Source of the DNA: Paraferrimonas haliotis
GTDB lineage: Bacteria > Pseudomonadota > Gammaproteobacteria > Enterobacterales > Shewanellaceae
NCBI RefSeq assembly: GCF_002282895.1
Contig: NZ_NRRB01000001.1
Coordinates: forward strand, 496,001 to 560,000
Direction of reading: 5' to 3'
Length of the DNA: 64,000 nucleotides
Below the pieces are notes generated by a model. The model ran no database searches. It was not told where the DNA came from and saw only the letters and a list, made by a program, of their open reading frames with translations. Of this stretch, positions 27,773 through 36,975 are shown piece by piece (the stretch's first letter is position 1; each line of letters begins with the position of its first letter). A program made the position numbers and the translations under genes.

Positions 27773-29020
27773 ATGTTTAAATCCTTATCGAGTAAAATCT
27801 TCACCGGGTTATTTGCCGGCTTATTAATCGGCACGGTGATTCAATACCTACTAGCAGACATTGGCTTCTTTAGCGGTACCTTAGTGGACATTGCCAATGC
27901 CGTTGGCACCATGTTTGTTTCGCTTATTAAGCTGTTGGTTGTGCCTTTGGTCTTCTTCAGTATTGTGAGCGGAATTTGCCAATTAAAAGACCTATCAGCC
28001 TTTGGCCGACTTGGCACTAAAACCTTTGCTTTTTACATCATCAACACTCTGATTGCGATAACCGTAGCGTTGATCATTGCCATGGTACTGCAACCGGGTC
28101 GAGGTTTGGATCTGACCGCGATGGCTTCCACCGAAATCGCTGCAACCGAGCTGCCTAATATCATCCAGCTTATTGTTGGTATTATTCCAGACAACCCGGT
28201 TGAGGCCTTTGCGCAAGGAAATATGCTGCAAATCATTTTTATGTCCTTGTTAACCGGTGGTGTCATTAAGTCACTCGGTGAACATGGTGAGCCTGCCAAA
28301 AAGTTTTTCTCTCAAGGCAACATGATCATGATTAAGATGATCACTGTAGTCATGTACCTTGCACCGATTGGCGTATTTGCCTTGATGGTGAACTTAGGCG
28401 CTACCCTAGATTCGTCAACCTACGCCAGCGTGCTGGGGTACATTGGGCTCATTATTAGCTTATTGATACTTTGGATTTTTGTGGTGTACCCAAGTGTAGT
28501 GGGCGCAATGACAAACGTTAGCGCGAGTGAATTCCGACGTAAAACGCGCGAGCAGTTCCTATTTTCACTGTCCACCGCCAGCTCAAATGCGACCATTCCA
28601 GTTACCATGAGAACTTTAACCGATAAACTCAACGTAAAGCCCGCTGTTGCCGGATTTGGGGTGCCGTTGGGCGCCACTATGAATATGGGCGGAGTGTCTA
28701 TTTACATTACGATTGCTGCGGTCTTTTGTGGAAACGCCTTTGGAGCACCCATTGGTTTTGAGCATTTAGCGTCATTGGCCTTCTTTGTATTCCTATTGTC
28801 AGTGGGCGCTGGTGGTGTTCCAGGTGGCGGTATGGTTATGATTGGTGTCTTGATTCACCAAATGGGTCTACCGATTGAAGCTTTTGCTTTGGTTGCAGCA
28901 CTGGATCGCATTATTGATATGTTCGTTACCTCCGCAAACGTTGTTGGCGATAGTGCGGTGGTCACCATTGTAGATCGCAGTGAGGAAGCTCTGGCTCAGA
29001 CTTCTTCTAACCTCAGTTGA
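27773..29020 (+). CDS. Dicarboxylate/amino acid:cation symporter (DAACS family), probably for a neutral substrate
   Basis: The 415-residue protein is a glutamate-transporter-fold Na+ symporter of the inner membrane. HP1 carries STASSNATIPVTM, TM7 reads GATMNMGGVSIYI where GltP has N-M-D-G-T, HP2 is VGAGGVPGGGM, and TM8 is DRIIDMFVTSANVVGD. The arginine after D-M-x that binds the acidic substrate side chain in aspartate/glutamate carriers (GltPh R397) is valine here. Serine/threonine carriers of the family also lack it, so a neutral amino acid is a reasonable guess. It is monocistronic, with a palindrome and a CRP-like site upstream and a terminator downstream. Confidence 0.9.
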   Translation: MFKSLSSKIFTGLFAGLLIGTVIQYLLADIGFFSGTLVDIANAVGTMFVSLIKLLVVPLVFFSIVSGICQLKDLSAFGRLGTKTFAFYIINTLIAITVALIIAMVLQPGRGLDLTAMASTEIAATELPNIIQLIVGIIPDNPVEAFAQGNMLQIIFMSLLTGGVIKSLGEHGEPAKKFFSQGNMIMIKMITVVMYLAPIGVFALMVNLGATLDSSTYASVLGYIGLIISLLILWIFVVYPSVVGAMTNVSASEFRRKTREQFLFSLSTASSNATIPVTMRTLTDKLNVKPAVAGFGVPLGATMNMGGVSIYITIAAVFCGNAFGAPIGFEHLASLAFFVFLLSVGAGGVPGGGMVMIGVLIHQMGLPIEAFALVAALDRIIDMFVTSANVVGDSAVVTIVDRSEEALAQTSSNLS

Positions 29021-29040
29021 ATCCGAGCTGAAAACATATG

Positions 29041-29066
29041 AAAAGCGGCCTTTATGGCCGCTTTTT
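29041..29066 (+). terminator. Intrinsic terminator after the symporter gene
   Basis: AAAAGCGGCC (29041-29050) pairs with GGCCGCTTTT (29056-29065) around TTTAT, ending in a T run. Confidence 0.92.
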
Positions 29067-29184
29067 ACTTTAAGCTAGTATTTTTACGTAAAATCTTTCA
29101 ACTAGATCTTGTTTGTATTTGCACAGTGTTGCGATTGTAAGTAAATTGAATCATTCGCATTAATAACACACAAGAAGACTCGTC

Positions 29185-30237
29185 ATGCCAGCCAAGACTC
29201 ACGATATACGCATCGACCGAATTAAAGAATTGTTGCCGCCCATAGCGGTAACGGAAAAATTTCCAGCCACCGAGCAAGCAGTAAACACGGTTCTTGGATC
29301 CCGCGACGCGATTCAAAAGATTCTAGCTCGAGAAGATGACCGCCTATTGGTGGTCATTGGACCCTGTTCAATCCACGATCCACAAGCGGCGCTCGAATAC
29401 GCGAATCGGCTGGTGAAGCTGCGTGAGCAGCACAAAGAGCAATTAGAAATTGTCATGCGAGTGTATTTTGAAAAGCCTCGCACTACCGTCGGTTGGAAAG
29501 GGCTTATTAATGACCCTTACATGGATAATAGCTTTCAATTGAATGACGGTTTGCGCATTGCTCGTAAGCTGTTGCTGGACATTAACGATCGCGGTCTACC
29601 AACAGCGGGTGAGTTTTTAGACATGATAACCCCACAATACGTGGCGGACTTCATGTGTTGGGGAGCCATTGGCGCACGCACAACCGAGTCTCAGGTTCAC
29701 CGCGAACTCGCCTCAGGATTATCTTGCCCAGTTGGCTTTAAAAATGGCACCGATGGCACCATAAAAATTGCCATCGACGCCATCGGCTCGGCCAGTGCAC
29801 CTCACCACTTCTTATCGGTGACCAAGTACGGACATTCCGCGATTGTTGCGACAAAGGGGAATGAGCATTGCCACATCATTTTACGCGGCGGCCAATCACC
29901 GAACTACAGTGGCGAGCACGTACAAGAGATATCGGCTCAGTTAACCGACGCGAAGCTTACGCCCAACATCATGATTGACTTCAGTCATGCTAACAGCGAA
30001 AAGAAATTCAAGAAGCAACTCACGGTTGCCGACAATGTATGCCAGCAACTGCAACAGGGCGAGGACAACATATTTGGTGTCATGATTGAAAGTAACCTTG
30101 AAGAAGGTCGTCAAGATCTTGTTGAAGGCCAGCACTTAGCATACGGCCAAAGTGTCACAGATGCGTGCATTGGTTGGCCAGATACCGAAGCGGTACTGGC
30201 ACAGTTGGCAGAAGCGGTTAGTCAACGCAGAAAATAA
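29185..30237 (+). CDS. aroG: 3-deoxy-7-phosphoheptulonate (DAHP) synthase, AroG type
   Basis: This enzyme condenses phosphoenolpyruvate and erythrose-4-P, the first step of the shikimate pathway. The 350-residue class I sequence is closest to E. coli AroG: DDRLLVVIGPCSIHDP, YFEKPRTTVGWKGLINDP, GARTTESQVHRELASGLSCP and VGFKNGTDGTIK. Metal ligands are expected at the Cys of G-P-C-S, the His of the H-I-I-L-R-G-G region, the E of M-I-E-S and the D of T-D-A-C-I-G-W. Feedback specificity (Phe in AroG) is inferred from similarity only. No clear TyrR or TrpR box was found upstream. Confidence 0.93.
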   Translation: MPAKTHDIRIDRIKELLPPIAVTEKFPATEQAVNTVLGSRDAIQKILAREDDRLLVVIGPCSIHDPQAALEYANRLVKLREQHKEQLEIVMRVYFEKPRTTVGWKGLINDPYMDNSFQLNDGLRIARKLLLDINDRGLPTAGEFLDMITPQYVADFMCWGAIGARTTESQVHRELASGLSCPVGFKNGTDGTIKIAIDAIGSASAPHHFLSVTKYGHSAIVATKGNEHCHIILRGGQSPNYSGEHVQEISAQLTDAKLTPNIMIDFSHANSEKKFKKQLTVADNVCQQLQQGEDNIFGVMIESNLEEGRQDLVEGQHLAYGQSVTDACIGWPDTEAVLAQLAEAVSQRRK

Positions 30238-30251
30238 CCGCCACCCGTTAT

Positions 30252-31031
30252 TTATGGACTAACCGCTACAAATCGGCCTATGGTTTGACCTTGCTCGTTC
30301 AGCAAGCTCAACTGTGGGCCTTTTATTTGATAGCGTTTAGCATTACCAAGAATCGACATCATTTGAGCTTCTAAATCGCTGCCTTGGGCGCACATTTTCA
30401 TGGTCGCTGCAAACATCCCAAATTGAATATCAGTACCTTTAAGGGTGTATGTAGAGTTAAAACCATTGCAGCCATTAAATCCGGAAACCGACGCGTTTTC
30501 TTCATTTAGAGAAAAATAAGCGGGTCGTTCTTGTTCCCCCAGTTGCAGTTTCTCACCGGCAACGTGAACCAGTTTCCAGCGAGTGTTTTGCAACTTAGGC
30601 TGAGCACGAACCACTTTTTTGACTAATACGTTTCGATGGCCATCGTCTGAAGATAATGCGTCGATGAACTCATCGTTGGTGAACAGCAGTTTACCTTTAT
30701 GCTCGATCCGAGCTCGCAATGCATAGCGGTGATTGGGCTTGAACTGCTCTTTAGGTACAACAAATTCGAATGAATACGGCGGTGCTTTGGAGGCGCTAAT
30801 CAGTTTCTGCGCGATAACCTCTGCAGGTGCGTCGGCAAGCGAGACGTCTTCCAAATAAACGTGCACCAGAGCATCGTCAGGAAGTGCGATTTTCTCGCGA
30901 TACCAGACCTCGCCTTTGACCGTTTGGCTGGCAGACTCTCCTTCAGAGGCCTGTTCTCCATTAGAACAAGCGCTTAGGGCGAATACAGTTACAAATACCG
31001 CGGTAAGGCGAGCCACAAGGCCTGCTTTCAT
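30252..31031 (-). CDS. Lipoprotein combining a YbaY-like domain with a META/HslJ domain
   Basis: The 259-residue product starts at ATG 31031, set by GGAG seven bases before; a longer upstream frame lacks a signal. The signal peptide ends in lipobox L-S-A-C, so it is a lipoprotein. Residues ~35-145 (VKGEVWYREKIALPDDALVH, FVVPKEQFKPNHRYALRARI) resemble the YbaY/YscW family. Residues ~150-255 form a META domain with NTRWKLVHV, VSGFNGCNGFNSTY and MFAATMKMCA, as in HslJ. META proteins are linked to heat and novobiocin tolerance, but their mechanism is unknown. It is divergent from fpr. Confidence 0.82.
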   Translation of the reverse strand: MKAGLVARLTAVFVTVFALSACSNGEQASEGESASQTVKGEVWYREKIALPDDALVHVYLEDVSLADAPAEVIAQKLISASKAPPYSFEFVVPKEQFKPNHRYALRARIEHKGKLLFTNDEFIDALSSDDGHRNVLVKKVVRAQPKLQNTRWKLVHVAGEKLQLGEQERPAYFSLNEENASVSGFNGCNGFNSTYTLKGTDIQFGMFAATMKMCAQGSDLEAQMMSILGNAKRYQIKGPQLSLLNEQGQTIGRFVAVSP

Positions 31032-31161
31032 GCTAACTCCTTGATAAAGGGACATCATTAGGTTTTGGTTTTCGTTGTTGATTTCGACCCTTAACCGACA
31101 AAGAAGTTCGCAAAATGAATCTTTCGCAGTATGCTGGAAGTAACAAACGCGAGGAAATCTT

Positions 31162-31899
31162 ATGTGGGTCACCGGAAAAATAATAAAACGAATCGATTGG
31201 AACGAGAAACTCTTCACCTTAGTCATTGACGCCGATATTGGAGACTTTAAAGCGGGCCAGTTTATAAAGCTCAGCCAATATGCCAATGACAAGCGAGTGG
31301 CCAGAGCTTACTCGCTGGTTAATGCCGAGAATGCTCGCCATTTAGAAGTGCTGGCGGTTACCGTTGAAGATGGCCAGTTGTCGCCGCAATTGCATCGTCT
31401 AGAAAGCGGTGACGAAATAGAAGTGAGCAGCAAGGCCGCCGGCTTCTTGGTACTGGATGAGGTACCCGCAGCGGACAATTTGTGGATGCTTGCTACCGGC
31501 ACTGCCGTTGGGCCATTTATATCCATGCTGTTGGGGCAAGAAGTTTGGCGTAAGTACAAAAATATCCGTTTGGCCTATGGCGCTCGTTTTCAAGAGGATC
31601 TAGCTTACAAAGCCCACCTAGATGAAATTGCCGCTCATCATAGCGAGCAATTTGCGTGGCAGCCGTTAATTACTCGAGAGAACTTTAATGGCAACATTCA
31701 GCAGCGTATTCCACAGGCGTTAGCCAGTGAGACATTACAGCAACAATTGAACTGCAGCATTTCGCCTTTGAACAGCCAAGTGATGCTGTGCGGTAACCCT
31801 GATATGATCAGCGAAACCGTCGAATTACTAAAGTCCATGGGACTTGAGAAAAACCTTCGTCGCAAACCGGGGCAGATTACTGTAGAAAAGTATTGGTAA
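31162..31899 (+). CDS. fpr: Ferredoxin/flavodoxin-NADP+ reductase
   Basis: Fpr is a cytosolic FAD enzyme that moves electrons between NADPH and ferredoxin or flavodoxin. The 245 residues show the FAD-binding R-A-Y-S-L motif (VARAYSLVNA) near residue 50, the NADP-binding stretch MLATGTAVGPFISML near 112-126, CGNPDMI near 210, and the C-terminal aromatic ending VEKYW. Length and order match E. coli Fpr. GAGGAAATC precedes ATG 31162. The adjacent P460-like cytochrome gene is downstream on the same strand and could be cotranscribed (27-39 bp gap). Confidence 0.93.
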   Translation: MWVTGKIIKRIDWNEKLFTLVIDADIGDFKAGQFIKLSQYANDKRVARAYSLVNAENARHLEVLAVTVEDGQLSPQLHRLESGDEIEVSSKAAGFLVLDEVPAADNLWMLATGTAVGPFISMLLGQEVWRKYKNIRLAYGARFQEDLAYKAHLDEIAAHHSEQFAWQPLITRENFNGNIQQRIPQALASETLQQQLNCSISPLNSQVMLCGNPDMISETVELLKSMGLEKNLRRKPGQITVEKYW

Positions 31900-31938
31900 G
31901 CTACGCTCGTATGCGGCCAGTGAAGAATGGAGATAGAC

Positions 31939-32490
31939 ATGAAATTACTTGCCGCATTACTGTTGCTGTCAATGCCTTGTTATGCAATGGACATTAGCGA
32001 TCCTAAACAAAGTTACGCTCAACTCGTTGATGATAAGGGTAACATTAGCTTTCCCACTCATTTTCAGACCGACCTGGTGCACCTTGGGACAACAGCGGTG
32101 TTCGCCGATGGTAAGCAGTTACAAAACCTCAATGGCATTTACACTCAAAAGCTCAGCATTGAGCACTTCAATAAAACCGGTGAGTGGCTTGATGGCACGG
32201 TGTTTTTCAAAGACATTAAGTTTGTTGAAAAACAACCCATGACAACGGGCTTGGTGTACCATCAACAAGGCAATGACGTCTTCTTTGTGATGATTAAAGA
32301 CAATAAAGGTCGCTTTGCGGGCAACCCTCACTGGGGGGAAGGTTGGGGCTGGGCCATGTTTGATGCTGAGCCTGGTGACAACATCAGTGACAATCGCCAA
32401 TTTTGCCAAGCGTGCCATGAGCCTCGTAAAGACTGGCAGTGGCTGCACTTAGAGCAATATCCCAAATTGATCAATGTACCCAAGCAATAA
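31939..32490 (+). CDS. Cytochrome P460-like exported mono-heme protein
   Basis: ATG 31939 is preferred over 31927 because GGAG lies seven bases upstream; it gives 183 residues with a signal peptide (MKLLAALLLLSMPCYA). The mature protein has the P460-family pattern YAQLVDDKGNISFPTHFQTD at the start, GEWLDGTVFFKDI in the middle, and a single heme-c motif C-Q-A-C-H near residue 159, followed by KDWQW. P460 proteins bind a lysine-crosslinked heme and oxidise hydroxylamine or bind nitric oxide; the crosslinking lysine could not be confirmed here. It converges on napB across a shared terminator. Confidence 0.82.
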   Translation: MKLLAALLLLSMPCYAMDISDPKQSYAQLVDDKGNISFPTHFQTDLVHLGTTAVFADGKQLQNLNGIYTQKLSIEHFNKTGEWLDGTVFFKDIKFVEKQPMTTGLVYHQQGNDVFFVMIKDNKGRFAGNPHWGEGWGWAMFDAEPGDNISDNRQFCQACHEPRKDWQWLHLEQYPKLINVPKQ

Positions 32491-32502
32491 CGCTCGCCAT
32501 AA

Positions 32503-32528
32503 AAAAAGCACTCCTTGGAGTGCTTTTT
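32503..32528. terminator. Bidirectional terminator between the P460-like gene and napB
   Basis: AAAAAGCACTCC (32503-32514) and GGAGTGCTTTTT (32517-32528) form a perfect 12-bp inverted repeat with a 2-base centre. A runs on one side and T runs on the other let it serve both convergent genes. Confidence 0.92.
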
Positions 32529-32550
32529 ACGTTAGTGGGCGTTTACTTAT

Positions 32551-32970
32551 CTAGTTAGACGAGTATGTGTTACCACCAACCAACTCTGTTTTGTTGTCGG
32601 CCTGATGAACGTGACATTGGTTACAGTTGTACCAATGCATGTTTAACTCAGTCGGTGACTTCAAGTGAGTTTCGTGAACCGTTGGCGCCATTTTCTTGCC
32701 TGGACCATGACAGCTTAAACACGAGTTTTTCTTCGCAGTAATGCTGTATTCCTTGTGCGGCATCAAAGGCGGTTGGTGAACAAATTCACGCTCCATCGCT
32801 TTGCCGCGCTTAGGAAAGGTGGCCAAAGGCTCAGCCGGACGTGACTCAGAAATGGCTAAGTCACCGTGAATCGATTTAACGTTTACCGGCTCAGCAGTGG
32901 TTTGCGCCGATTGACCAGAGCAGGCTCCTAGGAATAAGGCGACTGCTACTACACTCATTAGTTTTTTCAT
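32551..32970 (-). CDS. napB: Periplasmic nitrate reductase di-heme electron-transfer subunit
   Basis: NapB passes electrons to NapA. The 139-residue product has two heme-c motifs, C-L-S-C-H near residue 84 and C-N-Q-C-H near 115, with the NapB-typical stretches PPLMPHKEYSITAKKNSCLS and HWYNCNQCHVHQ. The N-terminus (KKLMSVVAVALFLGACSG) holds a lipobox-like L-G-A-C, so this copy may be membrane-tethered. It follows napA by 14 bp, in the order napD-napA-napB. Confidence 0.94.
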   Translation of the reverse strand: MKKLMSVVAVALFLGACSGQSAQTTAEPVNVKSIHGDLAISESRPAEPLATFPKRGKAMEREFVHQPPLMPHKEYSITAKKNSCLSCHGPGKKMAPTVHETHLKSPTELNMHWYNCNQCHVHQADNKTELVGGNTYSSN

Positions 32971-32984
32971 GTGATATCTCCGCC

Positions 32985-35465
32985 TTAAACCTTACTGATT
33001 TTAACTGGGCACTTCTTAAAGTCGGTTTCTTTCGACAACGGGTCGGTGCAGTCGAGTAACAGCTTGTTGACCAGCTGGCGAGCATCAAAGAATGGCATAA
33101 ATACCACGCCTTGAGGCGGCTTGTTACGGCCTTTGGTTTCAACGCGAGTGCGCACTTCACCACGAGGTGATGCAACTAAGACTTCATCGCCATTGGCCAA
33201 GCCACGATCTTTAGCATCTTGAGGATGCATAAAGACTTGTGCGTCTGGATACGCTTTGTGCAATTGAGGTACACGCGCGGTCATGGTACCTGTGTGCCAG
33301 TGTTCCAATACGCGGCCTGTGCTCATCCACAAATCGTATTCGGCGTTTGGCTCTTCTGCCGCTGGCTCAAAAGGTAGCGCGAAGATAACCGCTTTACCGT
33401 CTGGTTTTCCGTAGAAATCCCAGCCAGAGCCTTTCTTAGCGTATGGATCCGAACCTTCTTTAAAGCGCCACTGGGTTTCTTGACCATCAACTACTGGCCA
33501 ACGCAAACCACGCACTTCATGGTAGCGGTCAAACGGTGCTAAATCGTGACCATGACCACGGCCAAATTCGGCGTACTCTTCGTACAGACCTTTTTGTAGG
33601 TAGAAGCCGAATGCATCCGCTTCATCATTCATTTCGCCTTTACAGTCGCTGCTTGGGTATTTATCAACAACACCGTTGGCAAACAGGACGTCGTATAGGG
33701 TCTTGTCGGCGTATTCAGGCTTCTTGGCTACAAGCTCCGCAGGCCAAACTTCGCTGACTTTAAAGCGCTTGGAGAATTCAACTAATTGCCATAAGTCGGA
33801 GCGAGCGCCTTTAGCAGGCTTAACTTGCTGATGCCACATTTGAGTACGACGTTCAGCGTTACCATAAGCACCTTCTTTCTCAACCCACATTGCGGTTGGT
33901 AAAATAAGGTCGGCGGCCATGGCGGTAACCGTTGGGTATGGGTCAGACACCACAATAAAGTTCTCAGGGTTACGGAAGCCCGGTAGAATTTCGTCGTTGA
34001 TGTTTGGACCGGCCTGCATGTTGTTGGTACACATGGTCCAATAACAGTTAAGCTTGCCATCTTTCAGCATACGGCTTTGCAGAACGGCGTGATAACCTGG
34101 TTTTGGCGGGATAGTCCCTTCTGGTAGTTGCCACAGCTTCTCAGTCTTAGCACGGTGCTTAGGATTCGCAACCACCATATCCGCAGGTAAACGGTGAGCA
34201 AAGGTACCCACTTCACGAGCAGTACCACAAGCCGATGGTTGGCCCGTTAGCGAGAATGGGCTGTTGCCTGGGGTTGAAATCTTACCGGTGAGCAAGTGCA
34301 GGTTGTAAAGCATGTTATTTGCCCACACGCCGCGAACGTGTTGGTTGATGCCCATGGTCCACAAGCTCATGACCTTGATGTTTGGATCGGCGTAGGCTTT
34401 GGCCAGTGCTTCGAGCTTCTCGGCAGGAACACCAGATTCTTTTGCAGCGTACTCTAGGGTGTACGGCTTAACGAATTCTTTGTAACGTTCGAAATCAATT
34501 TTCTGGCTCTTACCATTGCCTGGGTTCTTTGCTTTCTTTTCAAGCGGGTGATCCGGACGCAAGCCGTAACCAATATCCGTGGTACCTTCGGCAAAGTTAA
34601 CGTGATTCTTAACGAAATCATCGTTTACCGCACCCTTAGAGATGATGTAATTGGCGATAAAGTTTAGGATGATCAAGTCGGTTTGCGGCTTGAAGATCAT
34701 GCCGTTGTCGGCCAGATCAAAGGAGCGGTGCTCATAGGTAGAAAGCACGTGCACGCGGCTTTTATCGTTGGTTAGACGACGGTCTGACAGGCGCGCCCAC
34801 AAAATTGGGTGCATTTCCGCCATGTTTGAACCCCACAGCACGAAATGATCCGCAGCTTCAAAGTCATCATAACAACCCATAGGCTCATCGATACCGAAGG
34901 TACGCATGAAACCACCCACAGCCGACGCCATACAGTGGCGAGCGTTCGGGTCAATGTTGTTGGTCAAGAAGCCGGCTTTGTGCAGCTTAGAAGCGGCGTA
35001 GCCTTCAAACACAGTCCATTGGCCAGAGCCAAACATACCTACTGACGTTGGGCCTTTCTTAGCGAGAGACTCTTTCCACTTAGCGGCCATGGTGTCTAGG
35101 GCTGTGTCCCAAGATACTGGGGTAAAGTCACCGTTTTTATCGTACTTGCCATCTTTCATGCGAAGTAGCGGTGAATCTAGGCGATCCTTGCCATACATAA
35201 TCTTGGCGAGGAAGTAACCTTTAATACAGTTCAAGCCATGGTTAACCGGGCTTTCATGATCGCCTTGAGTTGCGACCACCTTGCCATTTTTAGTACCTAC
35301 AAGAACACTACAACCTACACCACAAAAACGACAAGGGGCTTTATCCCACTTGATGTCTTGGCTGTCGGTCTCTGCTAGTACCTTCACTGGAATACTCACT
35401 CCAGCAGCGGTAGCAGCAGCGGCCACGGCGTTGCTCTTTAGGAACTGACGACGACTGATGCTCAT
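32985..35465 (-). CDS. napA: Periplasmic nitrate reductase catalytic subunit
   Basis: NapA reduces nitrate to nitrite in the periplasm with a bis-MGD molybdenum cofactor and one 4Fe-4S cluster. The 826-residue precursor has a twin-arginine signal ([18 protein letters not shown]). The cluster cysteines lie in C-R-F-C-G-V-G-C near residue 42 and C-I-K-G near 77. The Mo-ligating cysteine is in the [17 protein letters not shown] segment near residue 175. Typical NapA segments such as [13 protein letters not shown] and [17 protein letters not shown] are present. It lies between napD (10 bp upstream) and napB; no napC, napF, napG or napH is in the window. Confidence 0.97.
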   Translation of the reverse strand: MSISRRQFLKSNAVAAAATAAGVSIPVKVLAETDSQDIKWDKAPCRFCGVGCSVLVGTKNGKVVATQGDHESPVNHGLNCIKGYFLAKIMYGKDRLDSPLLRMKDGKYDKNGDFTPVSWDTALDTMAAKWKESLAKKGPTSVGMFGSGQWTVFEGYAASKLHKAGFLTNNIDPNARHCMASAVGGFMRTFGIDEPMGCYDDFEAADHFVLWGSNMAEMHPILWARLSDRRLTNDKSRVHVLSTYEHRSFDLADNGMIFKPQTDLIILNFIANYIISKGAVNDDFVKNHVNFAEGTTDIGYGLRPDHPLEKKAKNPGNGKSQKIDFERYKEFVKPYTLEYAAKESGVPAEKLEALAKAYADPNIKVMSLWTMGINQHVRGVWANNMLYNLHLLTGKISTPGNSPFSLTGQPSACGTAREVGTFAHRLPADMVVANPKHRAKTEKLWQLPEGTIPPKPGYHAVLQSRMLKDGKLNCYWTMCTNNMQAGPNINDEILPGFRNPENFIVVSDPYPTVTAMAADLILPTAMWVEKEGAYGNAERRTQMWHQQVKPAKGARSDLWQLVEFSKRFKVSEVWPAELVAKKPEYADKTLYDVLFANGVVDKYPSSDCKGEMNDEADAFGFYLQKGLYEEYAEFGRGHGHDLAPFDRYHEVRGLRWPVVDGQETQWRFKEGSDPYAKKGSGWDFYGKPDGKAVIFALPFEPAAEEPNAEYDLWMSTGRVLEHWHTGTMTARVPQLHKAYPDAQVFMHPQDAKDRGLANGDEVLVASPRGEVRTRVETKGRNKPPQGVVFMPFFDARQLVNKLLLDCTDPLSKETDFKKCPVKISKV

Positions 35466-35475
35466 GGTTTCCTCT

Positions 35476-35727
35476 CTATTCTTCTACGGGTTCAATTTGG
35501 TGATACACCAAGGTGGCTGATAACACACCTTGAGTTTTGTTAATGGCTTCAACGCCATCGAGCAATGCGGACTGTGAGTGACTTTCCACGGTTACAACCA
35601 TTTTGCCATTGTTGTCGGACGCGTGAATTTCAACACCGGCAATGTTAGTGAGCGAGTCACTGACTTGCGTTTCCAATTCGGGCTTGCAATGAACCACCAA
35701 ACTGGTGACTTGGTACTCTTCGGCCAT
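35476..35727 (-). CDS. napD: NapA-maturation chaperone NapD
   Basis: NapD is a small cytoplasmic chaperone that binds the twin-arginine signal of NapA until the cofactor is inserted. The 83 residues fit the family in length and pattern ([47 protein letters not shown]). It heads the operon, 10 bp before napA. The upstream region has a strong inverted repeat and a CRP/FNR-type site. Confidence 0.92.
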   Translation of the reverse strand: MAEEYQVTSLVVHCKPELETQVSDSLTNIAGVEIHASDNNGKMVVTVESHSQSALLDGVEAINKTQGVLSATLVYHQIEPVEE

Positions 35728-35773
35728 AGCGATTTGCCTGCATATAAAATGATAATAAATTCTAAATAATCGA

Positions 35774-35800
35774 AAGTTTAGACTGCTTTAGTCTAAACTT
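35774..35800. promoter_or_regulatory. 11-bp perfect inverted repeat upstream of napD
   Basis: AAGTTTAGACT (35774-35784) and AGTCTAAACTT (35790-35800) are exact inverses around GCTTT. It lies 47-73 bp upstream of napD and downstream of the lipocalin-like gene. It could be an operator, a 5'-UTR stem, or a terminator of the upstream gene, though no long T run follows on either strand. Confidence 0.55.
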
Positions 35801-35810
35801 CACATCAATG

Positions 35811-35826
35811 CGTGATATACCTCACA
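35811..35826 (-). promoter_or_regulatory. CRP/FNR-family site upstream of napDAB
   Basis: On the minus strand the core is TGTGA-GGTATA-TCACG, matching 9 of 10 conserved CRP-core bases. It lies 84-99 bp upstream of the napD start. CRP control of anaerobic nitrate respiration is known in Shewanella; for this organism it is inferred. Confidence 0.6.
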
Positions 35827-35895
35827 AGTGATATTGAGGCTAAACCCTGACGGATATCAAGTTTTTTCAATCAAACGTTTTTAATTGCGTGCGCT

Positions 35896-36975
35896 TTAAT
35901 AGCCAGTCATTTCCAGATAACCAATACCTTGATGACTGCCAGTTACGGTTACCGGGCCTTCCCAGTAAGGGAGACTAAGGGCCATTTCACTGTTGCTATT
36001 GATGGCCTTAACCTCCAAATCGATGGGCGTATCGCTAATGGATAACTGCCAACCAATGGGATAATTGTGCCCAGCTTTTGAAAAGGTCTCTGTGACTTTC
36101 AGTGTTACATTTGTGTTATTAAATTGTTGCTGGCTGCCGTCGCGATTCATTATGTTGGCGTACACATAATCTGGATTTCCCCGCAGACGATACACCATCA
36201 GCTTTTCATCGGGATTAATGGTGAGGGCAAACCAGTCCCAGCCGGCTTGAGACTTGTCTAAAAACTGCGACGACCATTCTCTGTCCAACCAACCTTCACC
36301 TTGCACCATATTCCAAGTGTCATTGATGCGTACTTTTCCAGAAATTTTGATAAAAGGTTGAGAATAGTAGTAACTGGCTATGGGTTGTGTGGCGTGCTTT
36401 TGTGAGTAACCCTGTTGTCCTTGTTTGTGTATCGGGGCATCGCTGGACAGGGATAATTGATACTCAAATTTATCGTCTTTCACCGTTAACGTGGCCGGCA
36501 GCAACTGGTCGCTTTGGCTTTGCCAGCGCCAATTGTGAAGAAATACTTGCAGTGGTGAGTTGGCAACGTCCGCCAACTCCGGATGCTGACGCTCCCAACG
36601 CTCCGCCACTTCATGTTGCGACTCGCTGGTGACGGCCGCATGAGCCATAAACAGTTGCCCCGTTTGCCAACCATGCTGGGGGGTGAGCTTGTTGTCTAAA
36701 GACACTCGAAACTGGGTCCACTGTAAACCAATATCTTGCCCCTGCTCATTTTTAAGATTGGCGGTTAGGTACCACCATTCTTGTCGAAATTCTGGATGGG
36801 CAGCGTGATCCTGTGGAAACTGCAGCGGTTGCCCTTTAACAACGGCGGCGAATTCTTCACCGCCATTTTGCAAGGATTGACTCAAGCGCGTTGTCGCATT
36901 CTGCGATGACGTTGGTTGAGAATCAGAACAGGCGCTCATGGCTATTAAGAGTGTCAGTGCAATTAGGTACTTCAT
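35896..36975 (-). CDS. AttH-like lipocalin-domain lipoprotein of an ABC export system
   Basis: The 359-residue product has a lipoprotein signal ending M-S-A-C. The mature region matches the AttH/CrtC lipocalin-like family: FPQDHAAHPEFRQEWWYLTA near residues 53-72, the paired GEGWLDREWSSQFLDKSQAG W-D-W segment near 230, and SYYYSQPFIKISGKV. These proteins pair with FtsX-like ABC transporters in att or vps-like clusters and probably carry a hydrophobic ligand. It overlaps the permease gene by 4 bp (ATGA), which supports one functional unit. The substrate is unknown. Confidence 0.83.
   Translation of the reverse strand: MKYLIALTLLIAMSACSDSQPTSSQNATTRLSQSLQNGGEEFAAVVKGQPLQFPQDHAAHPEFRQEWWYLTANLKNEQGQDIGLQWTQFRVSLDNKLTPQHGWQTGQLFMAHAAVTSESQHEVAERWERQHPELADVANSPLQVFLHNWRWQSQSDQLLPATLTVKDDKFEYQLSLSSDAPIHKQGQQGYSQKHATQPIASYYYSQPFIKISGKVRINDTWNMVQGEGWLDREWSSQFLDKSQAGWDWFALTINPDEKLMVYRLRGNPDYVYANIMNRDGSQQQFNNTNVTLKVTETFSKAGHNYPIGWQLSISDTPIDLEVKAINSNSEMALSLPYWEGPVTVTGSHQGIGYLEMTGY

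Noticed and set aside
29021-29184. TyrR or TrpR box upstream of aroG
   Set aside because: No TGTAAA-N6-TTTACA or trp operator-like palindrome was found; the TTGTAAGTAAATTG stretch does not fit.
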